Below, in pieces: positions 11,406 through 22,600 of a stretch of DNA of 64,000 nucleotides; the first letter of the stretch is position 1; each line of letters begins with the position of its first letter. Under the pieces are notes generated by a model. It searched no databases. It worked only from the letters and a program-made list of their open reading frames with translations, and was not told the DNA's origin. Source of the stretch: Cryptomeria japonica (lineage: Eukaryota; Streptophyta; Pinopsida; Cupressales; Cupressaceae); contig NC_081414.1 in NCBI RefSeq assembly GCF_030272615.1, positions 338,252,502-338,316,501 on the forward strand, written 5' to 3'. Made by a program: the position numbers and the translations under genes.

Positions 11406-12395
11406 TGTGACTACAGTTACAACATAGAAGAGGATGATGAGGAGGACCCCCATATCACTAGGTTGAGCAAGCAAAAAAGGAAAACTATGCAAGAGGATCA
11501 GGGTAAAGGGTCGACCAGAAGGAAGTAGAAGGGGGAGGATGATGACAGTTGGTATGAGGAAGAAGATGAGACTGAAGATGATATGGAGATAGACAATGAG
11601 GAGGTTCAAGTTCATTCTAGCCAGAAGAAAAAGGGGAAGATACTGAGAGGTTAGGATTTGGGAGCTAAGAATTGTTCGCCCCTCCCTACTAGTTCTGAGG
11701 ACCACAGTAAGGGCTTGGCTAGGGAGGATACCCCCATGAAGGAAGCTAAGAATGCAGAGTCAAAGGAGCTGGGTCTGGAGGTGAACTTGGATCCTGCGGG
11801 AGACAAGGCCCAAGATGGAACCCATTCGGATATTGACCTTTGTTTCAAAAATGACACAGACTGCTTCAACAAGGTCTTTCTTTGGGTTCAGAAGGAAATA
11901 ACAAGTATAAAAGCTAAAAAGGTCTAAGAGGCCAGCAAAATTGAAACTTTAGAAGCTATTGGCATTGGTAAATTTAGTTCCCTCCCTGAATGCTTAAGTG
12001 AGCTTACCAAGGCTATCAGCAATGCATAAGAAATCATAAATGCCCAACGCAATAGCTTTCAAACCTTAGAAGACAGAGTTGGGGCTACTGAAAAGAGGAT
12101 TGAAGGGGTTGAGAAGACTCTCAAAAAGATTTGGGAGTAGAGTCACAAGATTTTAAAGGTTAACTCTGATAGCATTAAGGTTCTTATCAGCAAGCTTCAA
12201 AGTGACCAAGGGGAAAAGGCCTTCGGGGACACCACTGAGGTGAAGGAAGACACCGCTGAAAATAAGGAGATGGGTCATGGAAGAAGTACTCACGCAAGCA
12301 CCAGAAAGAAGAAAAACCAAAGAAGGGATATTGAGGAGATCAAGCGGACTGCTGAGAATGTGGAGCAACTGAAGTTGCTAAAGAACTTTACCTAG
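11406..12395 (+). pseudogene. Acidic/lysine-rich coiled-coil protein relic, 5' end lost
   Basis: I do not recognise the family. One frame stays readable for about 330 codons. It has an acidic start (IEEDDEEDPHITRL, DEDDDSW-like repeats), a middle with CFNKVFLWVQKEITSIKAKK, a heptad-like segment (LEDRVGATEKRIEGVEKTLK) and a basic end with RKKKNQRRD. Stops at 11526, 11652, 11925, 12027 and 12138 each fit a Gln codon turned to TAG or TAA. The frame ends at 12393-12395 and a T-rich 3' region follows to about 12606, ending in TATCAAAAACAAAG. The 5' part is cut off by the gypsy LTR at 11399. It could be ORF1 of a non-LTR element or a host gene; the A-rich 3' end slightly favours a retroposed origin. 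Confidence 0.5.
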
Positions 12396-12611
12396 TCTTG
12401 GCTTTTTTCTACTTTTTCTGTTGTCTTGTCTTTTGGTCCTGTGTGTTGTGTCTTTTTACTGCTGGCTTTTTTTTTTCTGATCAGTTGTCTTTTCCATGTC
12501 TGTTGTCTCTATCTTTTTTCAGTGTGCTCTAATGGCTATCTTTTGATCTAATGTTGTAAGGGGTTTCAGGGGCCCTTCAAAACCTATTTTCCCCTTATCA
12601 AAAACAAAGAA

Positions 12612-14037
12612 ATTGTGCACTTGTTAAGTAGTGAACTCTTCACTTTCATGCATTGCCATCATTATCTGCCCTAAATGACAAAAAATGTCCATTTCTCTTT
12701 CCTTTGTCACATACTTGTAGACATTCTTCAACCATGCTCGCCGCACGTTCCAGATACAAAGTATCACACGATATTGAAAAATGGTCCTGTTCTAAAGTCA
12801 ATGATTAATCATGCTTGATCAATATACAAAAAATGGTAGAGTAACATATCTTACTATTTGATCTGTAGTAGAAACATGCACATACTATATCACTTGAATC
12901 TTTGCACTTGCATCATCTGTGATGAATGCATTGATCCTTCAATCAGGCCTCTTTTCCTTTGCTCGTCTCTGCAACTCCACCAACAACACCTCAAGGTCCT
13001 CAATCTTGTTCCTCGATGTCATTGCCCATGCAATGGGCACCCGCGATTGTTTCTCATCAAACACGAGCAACAAATATAATTGGTATTGTTTTCAGCAACA
13101 AACACAATAATTATTTCCATCTATAATTAAATGCAATGGGAAACTTCAAAATATGAGGAAGACTCATTACAAGGAGTTTAAGGAGACTTTCCTTGTATTT
13201 GTTTGTTGCAAATATGGAATCCATCGAGATGATTTACTCATGTGAGTGTCAAACCATCATGTCGATCATCCAAGGCATTTGTATTCCCATAATGGAAGGT
13301 GTGTCGAGACCTTCTGTCTGCTAGAAAAAAAAAGAAATTACCCTCATCTTGTTTTTTCCATTTTAAGATGCTCGTGGCATCGTTCACATGGTTTTGTGAT
13401 CGAATGGAGAGGACCCTTGCTGCCAAGTTCATAACGTCCTTCCGTGTTAGGAATGAATCTCTCTTCCTCAACATGCTACAAAAAATAGGATCATAAAGAT
13501 GTTTGTCCATTATAGCATCGACACTGACGCCCATCGCCAACAACCTCTCTATATATGCTTTGCATCCATCAGATAGATTTGGTGCAAATTGCAAGTGCAA
13601 CTCATTGCTAGTATCATGCACACCATGCTAGAATGCACCATTGCATGTATATCAAGATGGCCACATCTTCCCTACAATGTAATACCTTGACAATGAAGTG
13701 GAACGTACAACCTCATTTTTTCTAATACACATGATTCCGCTTCGGAGCCAGAAGCTTATTCCGATTGTCTTTTGGTCTGTAAGAACACCAATACCTTAAA
13801 CATAAAAAACTATCATATTTTTAGCAAGAGTCAATATGTCATTAAACATAGACAAAACATACCAAAGAATGTGACTACTAATCGACTGTACATCTTTGTC
13901 ATATGGTTGTCGTGCATACTACTATTATCATCTAAAGTATCCCTCTTTTCGACAAACTTGGTTTCAAAACCTTCAACCAACAATTCCCCCTTGATGAATG
14001 CATCCAATCTAGCAAGTGGAATCGCCACACAAAAGTT
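12612..14037 (-). pseudogene. Mutator-like (MULE/ZSWIM-type) transposase relic
   Basis: Piecewise reading on the minus strand gives the block order of MULE transposases and the ZSWIM/FAR1-like proteins derived from them. From right to left: a CTFHFIVKVL-type N-terminal piece (about 13700); SVDAIMDKHLYDP and RKDVMNLAARV (13540-13400); DATSILKWKKQ; MDSIFATNKYKESL (13215), the first catalytic Asp block; YLLLVFDEKQSRVPIAWAMT and RINAFITDDAS (13070-12900), the second Asp block; and YRVILCIWNVRRAWLKNVYK (12770), the CxWH-like block. Frameshifts, stops (such as KRPD*RIN) and a ~110-base intron or insertion near 13090-13200 break it. The copia-type element at 14038 splits its 5' part. Confidence 0.75.
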
Positions 14038-14832
14038 TGTTGGCATATGCACACTCCAATGAGACATTGTATGTGATTGAAGGTTTTGTCATTGATGGCA
14101 ACCTTGCAATCCTATGACACCAACAAAGGCATTATATTGGCATCAGCAGATCACACTCTACACCGGCACTCAAGACACCGGCACCGACACAAACAAAATA
14201 AGTATACCGGCACAAAGGCCGACAGGATTTTGTTATATTATATTTTGTTTATTATTGTAAAAAATTTGTAAGCCGACTTGGAAAATTGTAAAATGCCTCT
14301 TATATATAAAAGAGATCATTGTAGACATTTGGAAAGGAGTGAGGAACCATTAAGGAAAAATATTAGGCAGACATATTATGCGAAATATAGGCTAAGGGTT
14401 TATGTAAGAAGCAGAGCAGCAACCGGTACTGGATCAAGCATTATAGATGCTATTGTAAAGTAGTACAAGATATTGGATTTGTATAATCCTCATTGTAAAT
14501 CAGTGAGACTTCCCATTGAGCAGTGAGCTCTAGGCAGTTGGCCTTCCTGTATGTGCAGGCCCCTATTGTAAGTAATATTCTCTTATTGGCCAGTGAGTGA
14601 ATATTGTGGGTCACAAATCCCACCGAGGTTTTTCCCACACTGGGTTTCCTCGTTAAAACCTTGTGTTATGGTGTTCTTTTCATGTGGATGTTCTTGATTC
14701 TGTTTATTGCATTATTTCTTGCATACTGGTACACTATTATAAAATGTTCTGCATGTTTTAATTCAAGAAATTCTTCTCACCGGTTAGATACTGATTCAGC
14801 CCCCCCTCTCAGTATCTATGGGATTCCTAACA
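14038..14832 (+). repeat. 5' LTR (795 bp)
   Basis: Starts TGTTGGCATATGCACAC and ends CCTAACA. It aligns along its length with 19828-20621, with scattered differences, mostly transitions. It contains a TATA box at 14301-14310 and the conserved block GGTTTTTCCC...GGGTTTCC at 14628-14649. Confidence 0.93.
14301..14310 (+). promoter_or_regulatory. TATA box of the 5' LTR
   Basis: TATATATAAA, repeated in the 3' LTR at 20091-20100 at the same relative place. Confidence 0.55.
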
Positions 14833-14834
14833 AT

Positions 14835-14848
14835 TGGTATCAGAGCCT
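14835..14848 (+). other. Primer-binding site (initiator tRNA-Met type)
   Basis: TGGTATCAGAGCCT, two bases after the LTR end. TGGTATCAGAGC is the usual tRNA-iMet primer site of plant copia elements; the mirror-image copia element has the same site at 55613-55628. Confidence 0.9.
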
Positions 14849-14903
14849 GGTCCTCTATTTTCAGAAGCCTAATAGCTTGAGGAAGATCTTGACACTAGTA
14901 AAG

Positions 14904-16061
14904 ATGGAGAATTTGATGAAGCAACTTGAAGGAGCTCTTACAGATTATGATGCTGAAAAATTGAAAAATATCAAACTAGAAGATGATTTAAGGGTAGCTC
15001 AGGATATCATTCAGGCACTTCAAGAAAATTTTACTATTGCAAGAAATAAGAGAAGAGAACTTTGTGAAAAATTACAAAATGAGAATGATGAAAAGGAATC
15101 ACTTAATGATATGATAAGCAAGTTGAAACAAGAGAACATGACAACAATGAATGAGATGCAGGATATGACTGTGAGATTTTGCAAAGAGATTGAGCATAGG
15201 AAGAAGAATGAAGAAGAATTGACCAGAAGACTAAGTGATGCAGCAAATGAGAACACAAGACTTAGCTATGAAAATGATATGTTGAAGACAGATCTGATGC
15301 ATACTCAGAATGACTCAAATGAACTAATGAGACAAAAAGAAGTCTTAGAAAGAGAACTAGAAACTGCAAATCAACATAAAGAAAAATTCAAGAAAAGCTC
15401 AGAGGAACTTGGCACCTTGCTGAAGAATCAAAAACCTAAAGGTGACACTTCTAGAATTGGATTTGAAGTTGGTGAAAGCTCCGGTACTACAAATACTCAA
15501 GATCATAGCAAACCAGTAAGACAACCTAATGCTTATAAATTCAATGGAAAATGCTTTAACTGTAATAAGTATGGTCATAGAGCAAATGAATGTAGATCTA
15601 GAAATTATCAGAATATCAACACACCCACCGGTCAATGTTCTAAATGCAACAAAGTTGGTCACAACTCTGAAAATTGCAGAATGAATGTGAGATGTTATGT
15701 TTGAGGAAGATTTGGACATTTATCTAATCAATGCAGAACACAAAACGACATAGGTTATGGGAAAGTTATTCAGAAGAATAATGTAACTTTTTATGCATGT
15801 AACAAGATTGGGCATATTGCAAAATTCTGTAGAAGTAAAGGAACACCGGTAGACAACAAAAGTTCTAGATTGAAAGGTAAAGAAAAAGTTGAAGAGGTTA
15901 AGCAAGAATTCTCAAAACAATGGATTAGAAAAGTTGATCTAAATATTGGGAATACTTATCCATTGGTAGAACTAACCAATGCTTCACCGGAAGGACAGAG
16001 TGATGCTTCACCGACAGGACAGAGTAGTGCTCCATTGGCAAGAATTTATTCATCTAATTGA
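14904..16061 (+). pseudogene. Gag-like coiled-coil protein with four CCHC zinc knuckles
   Basis: The frame opens at MENLMKQLEGALTDYD, shortly after the primer site, and runs 385 codons with one internal TGA (15702-15704). The first two thirds are highly charged with heptad spacing (LKQENMTTMNEMQDM, ENTRLSYENDMLKTDL), a predicted long coiled coil rather than the globular copia capsid fold. Zinc knuckles follow at 15552-15593 (CFNCNKYGHRANEC), 15636-15677 (CSKCNKVGHNSENC), 15693-15734 (third; its second Cys is the TGA) and 15789-15830 (fourth; its first Cys is Phe). These would bind element RNA. A Ser/Pro tail ends at 16061. The very low number of lesions contrasts with the ORF that follows. 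Confidence 0.8.
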
Positions 16062-16364
16062 AGAAAGTTTCCCTGAGGGTTTGGCAATCTAATGACACAT
16101 GTGCTATTATTCCCTCGGTTAGAGATAAGAAGTTGAAAATTACTTTTTACTGATAGACAATGTTAAGAGAATACTTAACCGGCATGCATTTAATGTGGTA
16201 GATGGCAAAAAGACACTATAAAATTGAGGTTTTGGCTCCATTCCATTTCACCAAAATTTCAAACCTACGAAGAGCACGAAGATTCCAAGCTAAGGCATTT
16301 CGAGCAAGAGGCAAGAACACTCCAAGAATTCATCCATCCTAAAGGCAGTAAAAGGTATTTAATC

Positions 16365-19300
16365 ATGGCATCCACCTCTGCAATTGAATATATAGCAAAC
16401 CCTACTATTATCGAAGTGATAAAAAGACCTAGGCCCGTATTCTAGTTAGCTCCCGAAGTAGCAAAGAAAGATGATACCCTAGGTGCTTTTTCTCAAATTC
16501 CCAAGGGAGTTGTTTATGCTGAAGACCCCATAATTTACATCCACTATAACATTGAGGAACTAGGAGATGAAGAGATTAAAACCATGTTTAAAACTGTGAT
16601 ATGTGATAAAACTGGCAATGTAAAAGATGAACACAAGATCATTGAAACCCTAGGATTTACAAAGATCCTTAGCATTCCTGAATTCCCCAAGGATGTGATT
16701 AGGATAGTCTTAAGCAGGGTACATGGTGAATTTTTCTGGTTAGATGCAGTCCACAAAATCACTAAGGAAGCTATGAAAGTTGTCACAGGGTTACCAACCA
16801 CCGGTAAAAGGCCAGATAAAACCAAGAAGGTATCCAATGACCTAGTTACAAACCTAACTGGTGCAACATTTTACAAAAGGTCACTAAGAGTTAATGATGT
16901 AATAGAAATTAATGTGAGATTTATCAGCATGATATTAGGGTATAAAGCTACTCATGCAAATAGACTCAATTTAGTTTCAAGTTTATGCATTAAGAGTGCT
17001 TATGATATGGTCACAGATAATGCAAAGATTGATATATGTGAGTGGTTAAAGGATGAATTAATTGATAACCTTGGAAAGATTAAGAAGGACAAGAAAGGAA
17101 CTTTTAGGTTTGGAAATCTGTTATTATGTCTGATGCTACATATAACAAAACAGGTTCCTAGTATAGGCTACAAAGAACTTGGATATGATATACCAATAGG
17201 TAAATAGTTAACAGAACTATTCAATAACATGGGAGAAAACAAGGAAAACAATATTCATGACTTCTTTCAAGCATTAAAGGCCAAAATAAAGAAAAGAATC
17301 AGGTTATCACAAAAGATTGTTGACAAATACAAAGATGAAATATGCTTTTTAATCAAGAAGGATGAAATCTGGATGGAAGCAATCATCCCTAGGACAATTT
17401 GGGTAACCGAGATGGGCTATGAAATAGATGATCATATAATTGAAACATATGCTAAAGCACTTCTAGAAGCCCCTAGAGAACCTAAGGAAGAAATATTTGG
17501 TAGTGCAAAAACTATTGAAAGCTAAATACAATCAAAGAGAAGAGTGAAAAATGTTGAGGCAATTGTAAGGAAAGGTTCCAGACAAGCAAAGGCCATCAAA
17601 GAAGATGTGTTGAAGAAAACCAGTATAACGAAGGATGAGTTAGCAGCTCCACAACCCGAAACTCACCTATCAGGGGTAGGTACTTCTTCAGGGAGTGACA
17701 TGCCTGCAACTTTCAAAAGAGCAGTAAGGAAAAGAGATCCCTCACTGGCAACCACACCCTCACCCAGGAGGACAAGACAAAAACAACAAGCAGTGAGATC
17801 TCCGGTAAGAAAGGCTATACCAAAGAAGAAGAAACTGAGACCCAAAAAGAAGAAGAGGACAAACAAAGACGACCCCTCTTGATATACTACTGAATGAAAT
17901 TACAGAGGAAGGTAAATTGAAAAATATAGAGAAAATATATGACAGTCTAACAGTTGATGAAAAAGAACAAGTTGAAAATAGTGTTATATTGCATATGGAT
18001 ATGTATAAGAAGTTTTTGATGGAAGTAGTAAATGAAATTCCAGATGAACTATTTAAGAGATTGGAAGCAGGAAGACAAGCAGTAATAGAACTGGACAAGA
18101 AAATAAAGATTGAAAAGCTACTTGTTGTTTATCTAGTAAACTCACCCAAAGAAATTGATGACCTAATTGCTCAAGCCAACCGGTCAGTATTTTCTACTGC
18201 ACACCAGCACATTGCTTTAATGGTTGGAAGAGTTAATGAGGTGACTAAGGAAACATAAAATGGATGGGATATATTCTTAGTTGAAAAAGAAAAACAAGAA
18301 GAATACACGAACCCCAAACCCATAAAAGTTTATCAGAAAGATAGAGACAAGGGTAAAGGTAAAGTTGGAGGACCACCTAGTATCAAGGTTAGAGACAACT
18401 TACCCCCACCTCCTTTGATTACTCCACTGGTAAAAACAATAGCTACAGAAGATCAACTGCCAGCTGAGAGTATGGATGTAGAGGAAGGTAATCCCAATTT
18501 TGAAGTCTTATATATTGTGGATGTTGATACTCAAAAGATCAACATAGTAGTAGACAAAGATAAAACTAATAAGACTGACATGGCTAGTGAACCTCTGGTA
18601 GCTGAGCAAACTGAAAACACATAGGAAAAACCGGTAGAAGACAAAGAGCAAAAGGTAGAGACTCAGGCTGAGACAATGCAACAAACAGAGCAAAAGGCTC
18701 TGGAACAGGAACATAAGGAAACAATGCCACCAGCAACTGGAGAAATAGAAAAACCATTGCTTAAAGAAATGTAGACACAAACAGACCTACCAGAGGTCAA
18801 TACAAGCTTGGTTATTTCCACCAGTACTCAGATTGTTGGTTCATCATCAGGCTACAAATCAACTAATGTGACTGAGGTATTATTAGATTCAATCAAAAAG
18901 ATAACAGACTGCAACTCACAAGCTTACAAGGCAAATAATGATACCATACCAATTTTGAAGGTAATTGCTCCTAACTGTAATATAGACAATAAAGATTCTT
19001 TAGGACAAATTGATACACTGTGTAAATATATCACATAAAACATTGAGAAAATAAAGGAAGAGTCATTGAACGATAAAGTAGAAATTGAAAAATAGAAATT
19101 CTTTGATGAGCAAATAAAGAAGTGTAATAGAGATTTTGACACACTTCTACTGGAATTGTGTAAATTGAAAGAGTACAAAACTCTGTACAAAGACACCTGT
19201 AAGACAAACTTTTTGACTGTAGATATAGACAAAAAGATGAGCAAGGTACAGGATGAGATCAATAAACTTGCAAATAATTTTGTTAACTCACCTGATACAC

Positions 19301-19620
19301 TATCAGTTTTTGAGGAGAAGATAACAAATTTTGAAGAAGATTTACTTAAATTAGAAAGAGAGAGAGAAAGAATAGTGAATAAGGCAAAACATTTGAGATT
19401 AAAACTAAGTCCAAGATTGGACTATCTAGCATCACTATGGAAGGAAGTATCTGAAGCACTAATACAGGGACATAAAATACCGACAGAGCATTTACAGCAT
19501 CTCACTGGTACAGTGGAGAGAACATAGACAACAATAAAGGATAGCAAGAAGTTTATGGACAGTATAAACTTGATTTTGGGAGATCTTTTTCAAATTGTAA
19601 CCACCCAGTTACAAGGTTGA
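16365..19620 (+). pseudogene. Large unknown ORF of the pol-less copia-type element
   Basis: I cannot assign a function. From MASTSAIEYIANPTIIEV the frame runs to about 17880, then continues one frame over to 19618-19620 (one frameshift near 17860). Stops at 16443, 17205, 17523, 18256, 18622, 18772, 19036, 19093 and 19525 are all TAG or TAA, each one C-to-T step from Gln. The first ~380 codons look globular: HGEFFWLDAVHKITKEAMK, NVRFISMILGYKATHANR, DICEWLKDELIDNLGKIK, FRFGNLLLCLMLHITKQV. A Lys/Arg cluster (IPKKKKLRPKKKKR, about 17818-17862) resembles a nuclear localisation signal. A Thr/Glu/Gln-rich middle follows, then a coiled-coil end (LKLERERERIVNKAKHLRLK). I see no signal peptide, membrane span, RT or DDE motif. 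Similar proteins exist in plant repeats as uncharacterised transposon proteins, from memory only. Confidence 0.65.
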
Positions 19621-19666
19621 AACTACAAACTCTACTGACATCTTGACAACCTTTGTCATTGATGCC

Positions 19667-19679
19667 AAAGGGGGAGTAG
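19667..19679 (+). other. Internal polypurine tract
   Basis: AAAGGGGGAGTAG preceded by CATTGATGCC. It duplicates the terminal tract 149 bases further on, including the upstream CA-ATGCC context. Confidence 0.6.
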
Positions 19680-19815
19680 TGAGATGAGAAAATTCAATAT
19701 CACAGGAATCATATGCTTAGGGGGAGCACACACTTTTTTTTTGGTAACATTTTTGGACTTCACATTTTTGGATACATTTTTTTTTTAATTTCTCATGAGT
19801 GTTGCCATCAATGCC

Positions 19816-19826
19816 AAAGGGGGAGA
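19816..19826 (+). other. Terminal polypurine tract
   Basis: AAAGGGGGAGA directly before the 3' LTR (TTGTTGG), the expected plus-strand primer. Confidence 0.85.
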
Positions 19827-19827
19827 T

Positions 19828-20621
19828 TGTTGGCATATGCACACTCCAATGATACATTGTATGTGATTGAAGGTTTTGTCATTGATGGCAACCTTGCAAT
19901 CCTATGACACTGGCAAAGGCATTATCCTTGCTTCAGCAGATCACACTCTACACCGGCACTCAAGACACCAGCACCGGCACAAACAAAATAAGTATACCGG
20001 CACAGAGACCGACAGGATTTTGTTATATTATATTTTGTTTATTATTGTAAAAAATTTGTAAGCTGACTTAGCAAATTGTAAAATGACTCTTATATATAAA
20101 AGAGATCATTGTAGACATTTGGTAAGGAGTGAGGAACCATTAAGGAAAAATATTAGGCAGACGTATTATGCAAAATATAGGCTAAGGGTTTATGTAAGAA
20201 GCAGAACAGCAACCGGTACTAGATCAGGCATTATAGATGCTATTGTAAAGCAGTACAAGATATTGGATTTGTATAATCCTCATTGTAAGTCAGTGAGACT
20301 TCCCATTGAGCAGTGAGCTCTAGGCATTTGGCCTTCTTGCATGTGCAGGCCCCTATTGTAAGTAATATTTTCTTATTGGCCAGTGAGTGAATATTGTGGG
20401 TCACAAATCCCACCGAGGTTTTTCCCACACCGGGTTTCCTAGTTAAAACCTTGTGTTATGGTGTGCTTTTCATGTGGTTGTTCTTGATTCTGTTTATTGT
20501 ATTATTTCTTGCATACCAGTACACTATTATAAAATGTTCTGTATGTTTTAATTCAAGAAATTCTTCCCACCGGTTAGATACTGATTCACCCCCCCTCTCA
20601 GTATCTGTGGGATTGCTAACA
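19828..20621 (+). repeat. 3' LTR (794 bp)
   Basis: TGTTGGCATATGCACAC...GATTGCTAACA. Pair of 14038-14832; followed by the target duplication AAGTC. Confidence 0.93.
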
Positions 20622-20823
20622 AAGTCTTTATTCAAATCATCATGAACGCAAATTTCGGTCCACTAAATATATTATGAAGAGAAGTGATGGAGACCTTCAC
20701 CACCATCTTGCACTTCCAATCCCAACATCTGCTGCCATTTTCGATGAATCGACATCCTAGTGGACTACATATCAGCCAATATCGCTGAATTACACACCAA
20801 TTGCCAAACAATTGCAAGTACAC
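20622..20823 (-). pseudogene. Continuation of the MULE-type transposase relic beyond the insertion
   Basis: When the element at 14038-20621 and one copy of its target duplication are removed, the minus-strand frame here (ending KFAFMMI) joins, after one TGA, to NFCVAIPLARLDAFIKGELL at 14037-13980. The piece therefore lay next to or inside the transposase gene before the insertion. No motif of its own is diagnostic. Confidence 0.4.
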
Positions 20824-22049
20824 AGAGCATACAAATAGTCAATTCATACTCAAATTCATAGACACCGTAATAACTATAAAGAGCCAAATTCGGTTTGATC
20901 CATGGCAACTTACAATAGGGATGCACATACATTCAAAACTAAATCCTCTCAAAATATTGAAGTTTTATGTTGACATCATTGTGTTCATGACTAATGCCAA
21001 ACCATTGATACACAAATAATTCATGCATAGTGTTTGAGTTGAAAAAATTGGGGAGAAAGTACCATAGTCAATTTAGTAAAAAACACACAATTTTTTCTTC
21101 ATTTATGCTTCTATGAGCAGAAATCTGAATGAGAAAATTGGAACTGAGAACTTTGGTAAATGGAAATGTAAAATTCAGATGATACTGATGGAAAAAACAT
21201 ATGGAGTAGAGTAGAATCAACACATTACATAGAGAAAGAGGTAAGGTGTTATAACTAGATCTCTTATGACTATGTACAAAGATAAAGAGTAACTAAGAAT
21301 GATGGGACAACAAATTTTTTCTTTGTTAGTACTAATCCAAAGTCTACTGATGTTTTTGCGATAACATATTGTAACAAGGATTTCATTGTCTTGTAAGTGG
21401 AAATTTTTTATATGATATCTTGTGAACAATAAAAAGAATTCCATGATAAAGTGAATGAACACACATACTAATGAAAGAAATTCCTAAGCAATATGAGAAT
21501 TGTAGTGATGATTTGTATCAATTTATTTATTCTACAAATTTTTAACAAAAAACAATGGGTAGGATTTATGAACCACCAAGACTGGTGGTTGCATATAAAA
21601 TTGGTGTCCCAACCTTATTGAAATTGTCACAATATACCTATGTGTTATCTTGGACATATAAGGATGAGCACCTATTAAACAAATAACCTACCATAAAACC
21701 ATATGAAAGTATGCATTATGAAAACCTCTTGTATTGTTATGCACATTCAGACATGATAGTAAAACACACAAATTAAAGAAAATGAAATATGTTTAAATTG
21801 ATTGATTTTGAGTGTTATGATTGATTTTGATTTTGAGCATTTAATATTAATTTCAATTCCATCCAAAGACATATCCAAATGTAGATATTAACAATCGCTA
21901 TAAACAAATGTTATAATAATTATTCAGTTGTTGCTGCTCAAATATCATGAGTATTTACATATATATTAAACATGCATAAACATTACAAACAACCGACAAC
22001 ACCATCGATCACAACCACCCCTAATTCTCCTAATCATGATAAGAATTTG
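20824..22049. other. No gene; possible short copia gag remnant at 21128-21190
   Basis: AT-rich sequence without a convincing gene. At 21128-21190 (+) a short stretch reads IGTENFGKWKCKIQMILMEK, which resembles the start of copia Gag proteins; nothing convincing follows. Confidence 0.3.
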
Positions 22050-22600
22050 TAATTTTCTACTAAAAATCATTTTATTGACTTTTCTCAAAATTATAGATAC
22101 TTGTTTGTGAAGACCAAAACAAACTGTGGCTTTGATTTTTCAGAAAAACCAATAGCATGAGTTTTCTAACCCCTAATTTAGCGACCGCTTGCATGGGTGG
22201 GTTGTGGCTAAAAACATGGTTATAAACTCGCATTATTGACTTTTCCAACAATTACAGATCGTTGAGTGTGATGAGCATAACAAGTCATGGCTTTTATTTT
22301 TGGGAAAATAAATAACACGACTTTTATAACCCCTTTTTGGGGCCAGTTTCACCACGTTAGTACTCAGAAAGCCTTCGTGTTATACACATGACAAGAGTAC
22401 TCTACAACTATTCTGTTGTAGCTAAATTGGCTCCAAAATAGTAGCTCAATAACACGAAAAGTCAATAACATGAAATTTTTCAAAAATTATAGATCATTGA
22501 TCGTGATCAGCAGATTTTTCTGCAGCTTTGATTTTCCAAAAAAATTTGCAAAAGTCAATAACATGAGTTTTATAACCCCTTTTTGGAGCCAACTATTTTG
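22050..22600 (+). repeat. Degenerate tandem repeat, three copies
   Basis: Three diverged units share CAAAATTATAGATC-like and TTTATAACCCCTTTTTGG-like blocks: about 22068-22190, 22232-22345 and 22460-22590. Spacing is about 165 and 235 bases. Fragments of the same words (GAGCCAAAATAG) recur near 25830. Confidence 0.5.

Larger units (their letters stand above)
14038..20621 (+). mobile_element. Complete LTR element, copia-type ends, with unknown ORF instead of pol
   Basis: Two direct repeats (14038-14832, 19828-20621) bound it, each TGTTGG...CTAACA. The primer site follows the left LTR and a purine tract precedes the right LTR. Flanking bases are AAGTT (14033-14037) and AAGTC (20622-20626), a 5-bp target duplication with one change. 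Total length is 6,584 bp. Inside are a Gag-like ORF and one very long second ORF; no protease, integrase, RT or RNase H motif is visible. The LTR start, primer site and purine tract resemble the copia element at 49064-57160, suggesting that a SIRE-like copia relative could have mobilised it. Confidence 0.9.

Noticed and set aside
13238-13621. Functional host FAR1/ZSWIM-like gene
   Set aside because: The matching neighbouring blocks are in other frames with stops, and an LTR element splits the 5' part.
16365-19620. TAG and TAA read as Gln, suggesting a non-standard genetic code
   Set aside because: CAA and CAG are also used for Gln, TGA appears at Arg sites in other elements, and frameshifts accompany the stops. 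Methylation-driven decay explains all of these.
16365-19620. Envelope-like ORF, as described for SIRE-type copia elements
   Set aside because: No signal peptide or membrane segment is visible, and the ORF occupies the pol position rather than following pol.
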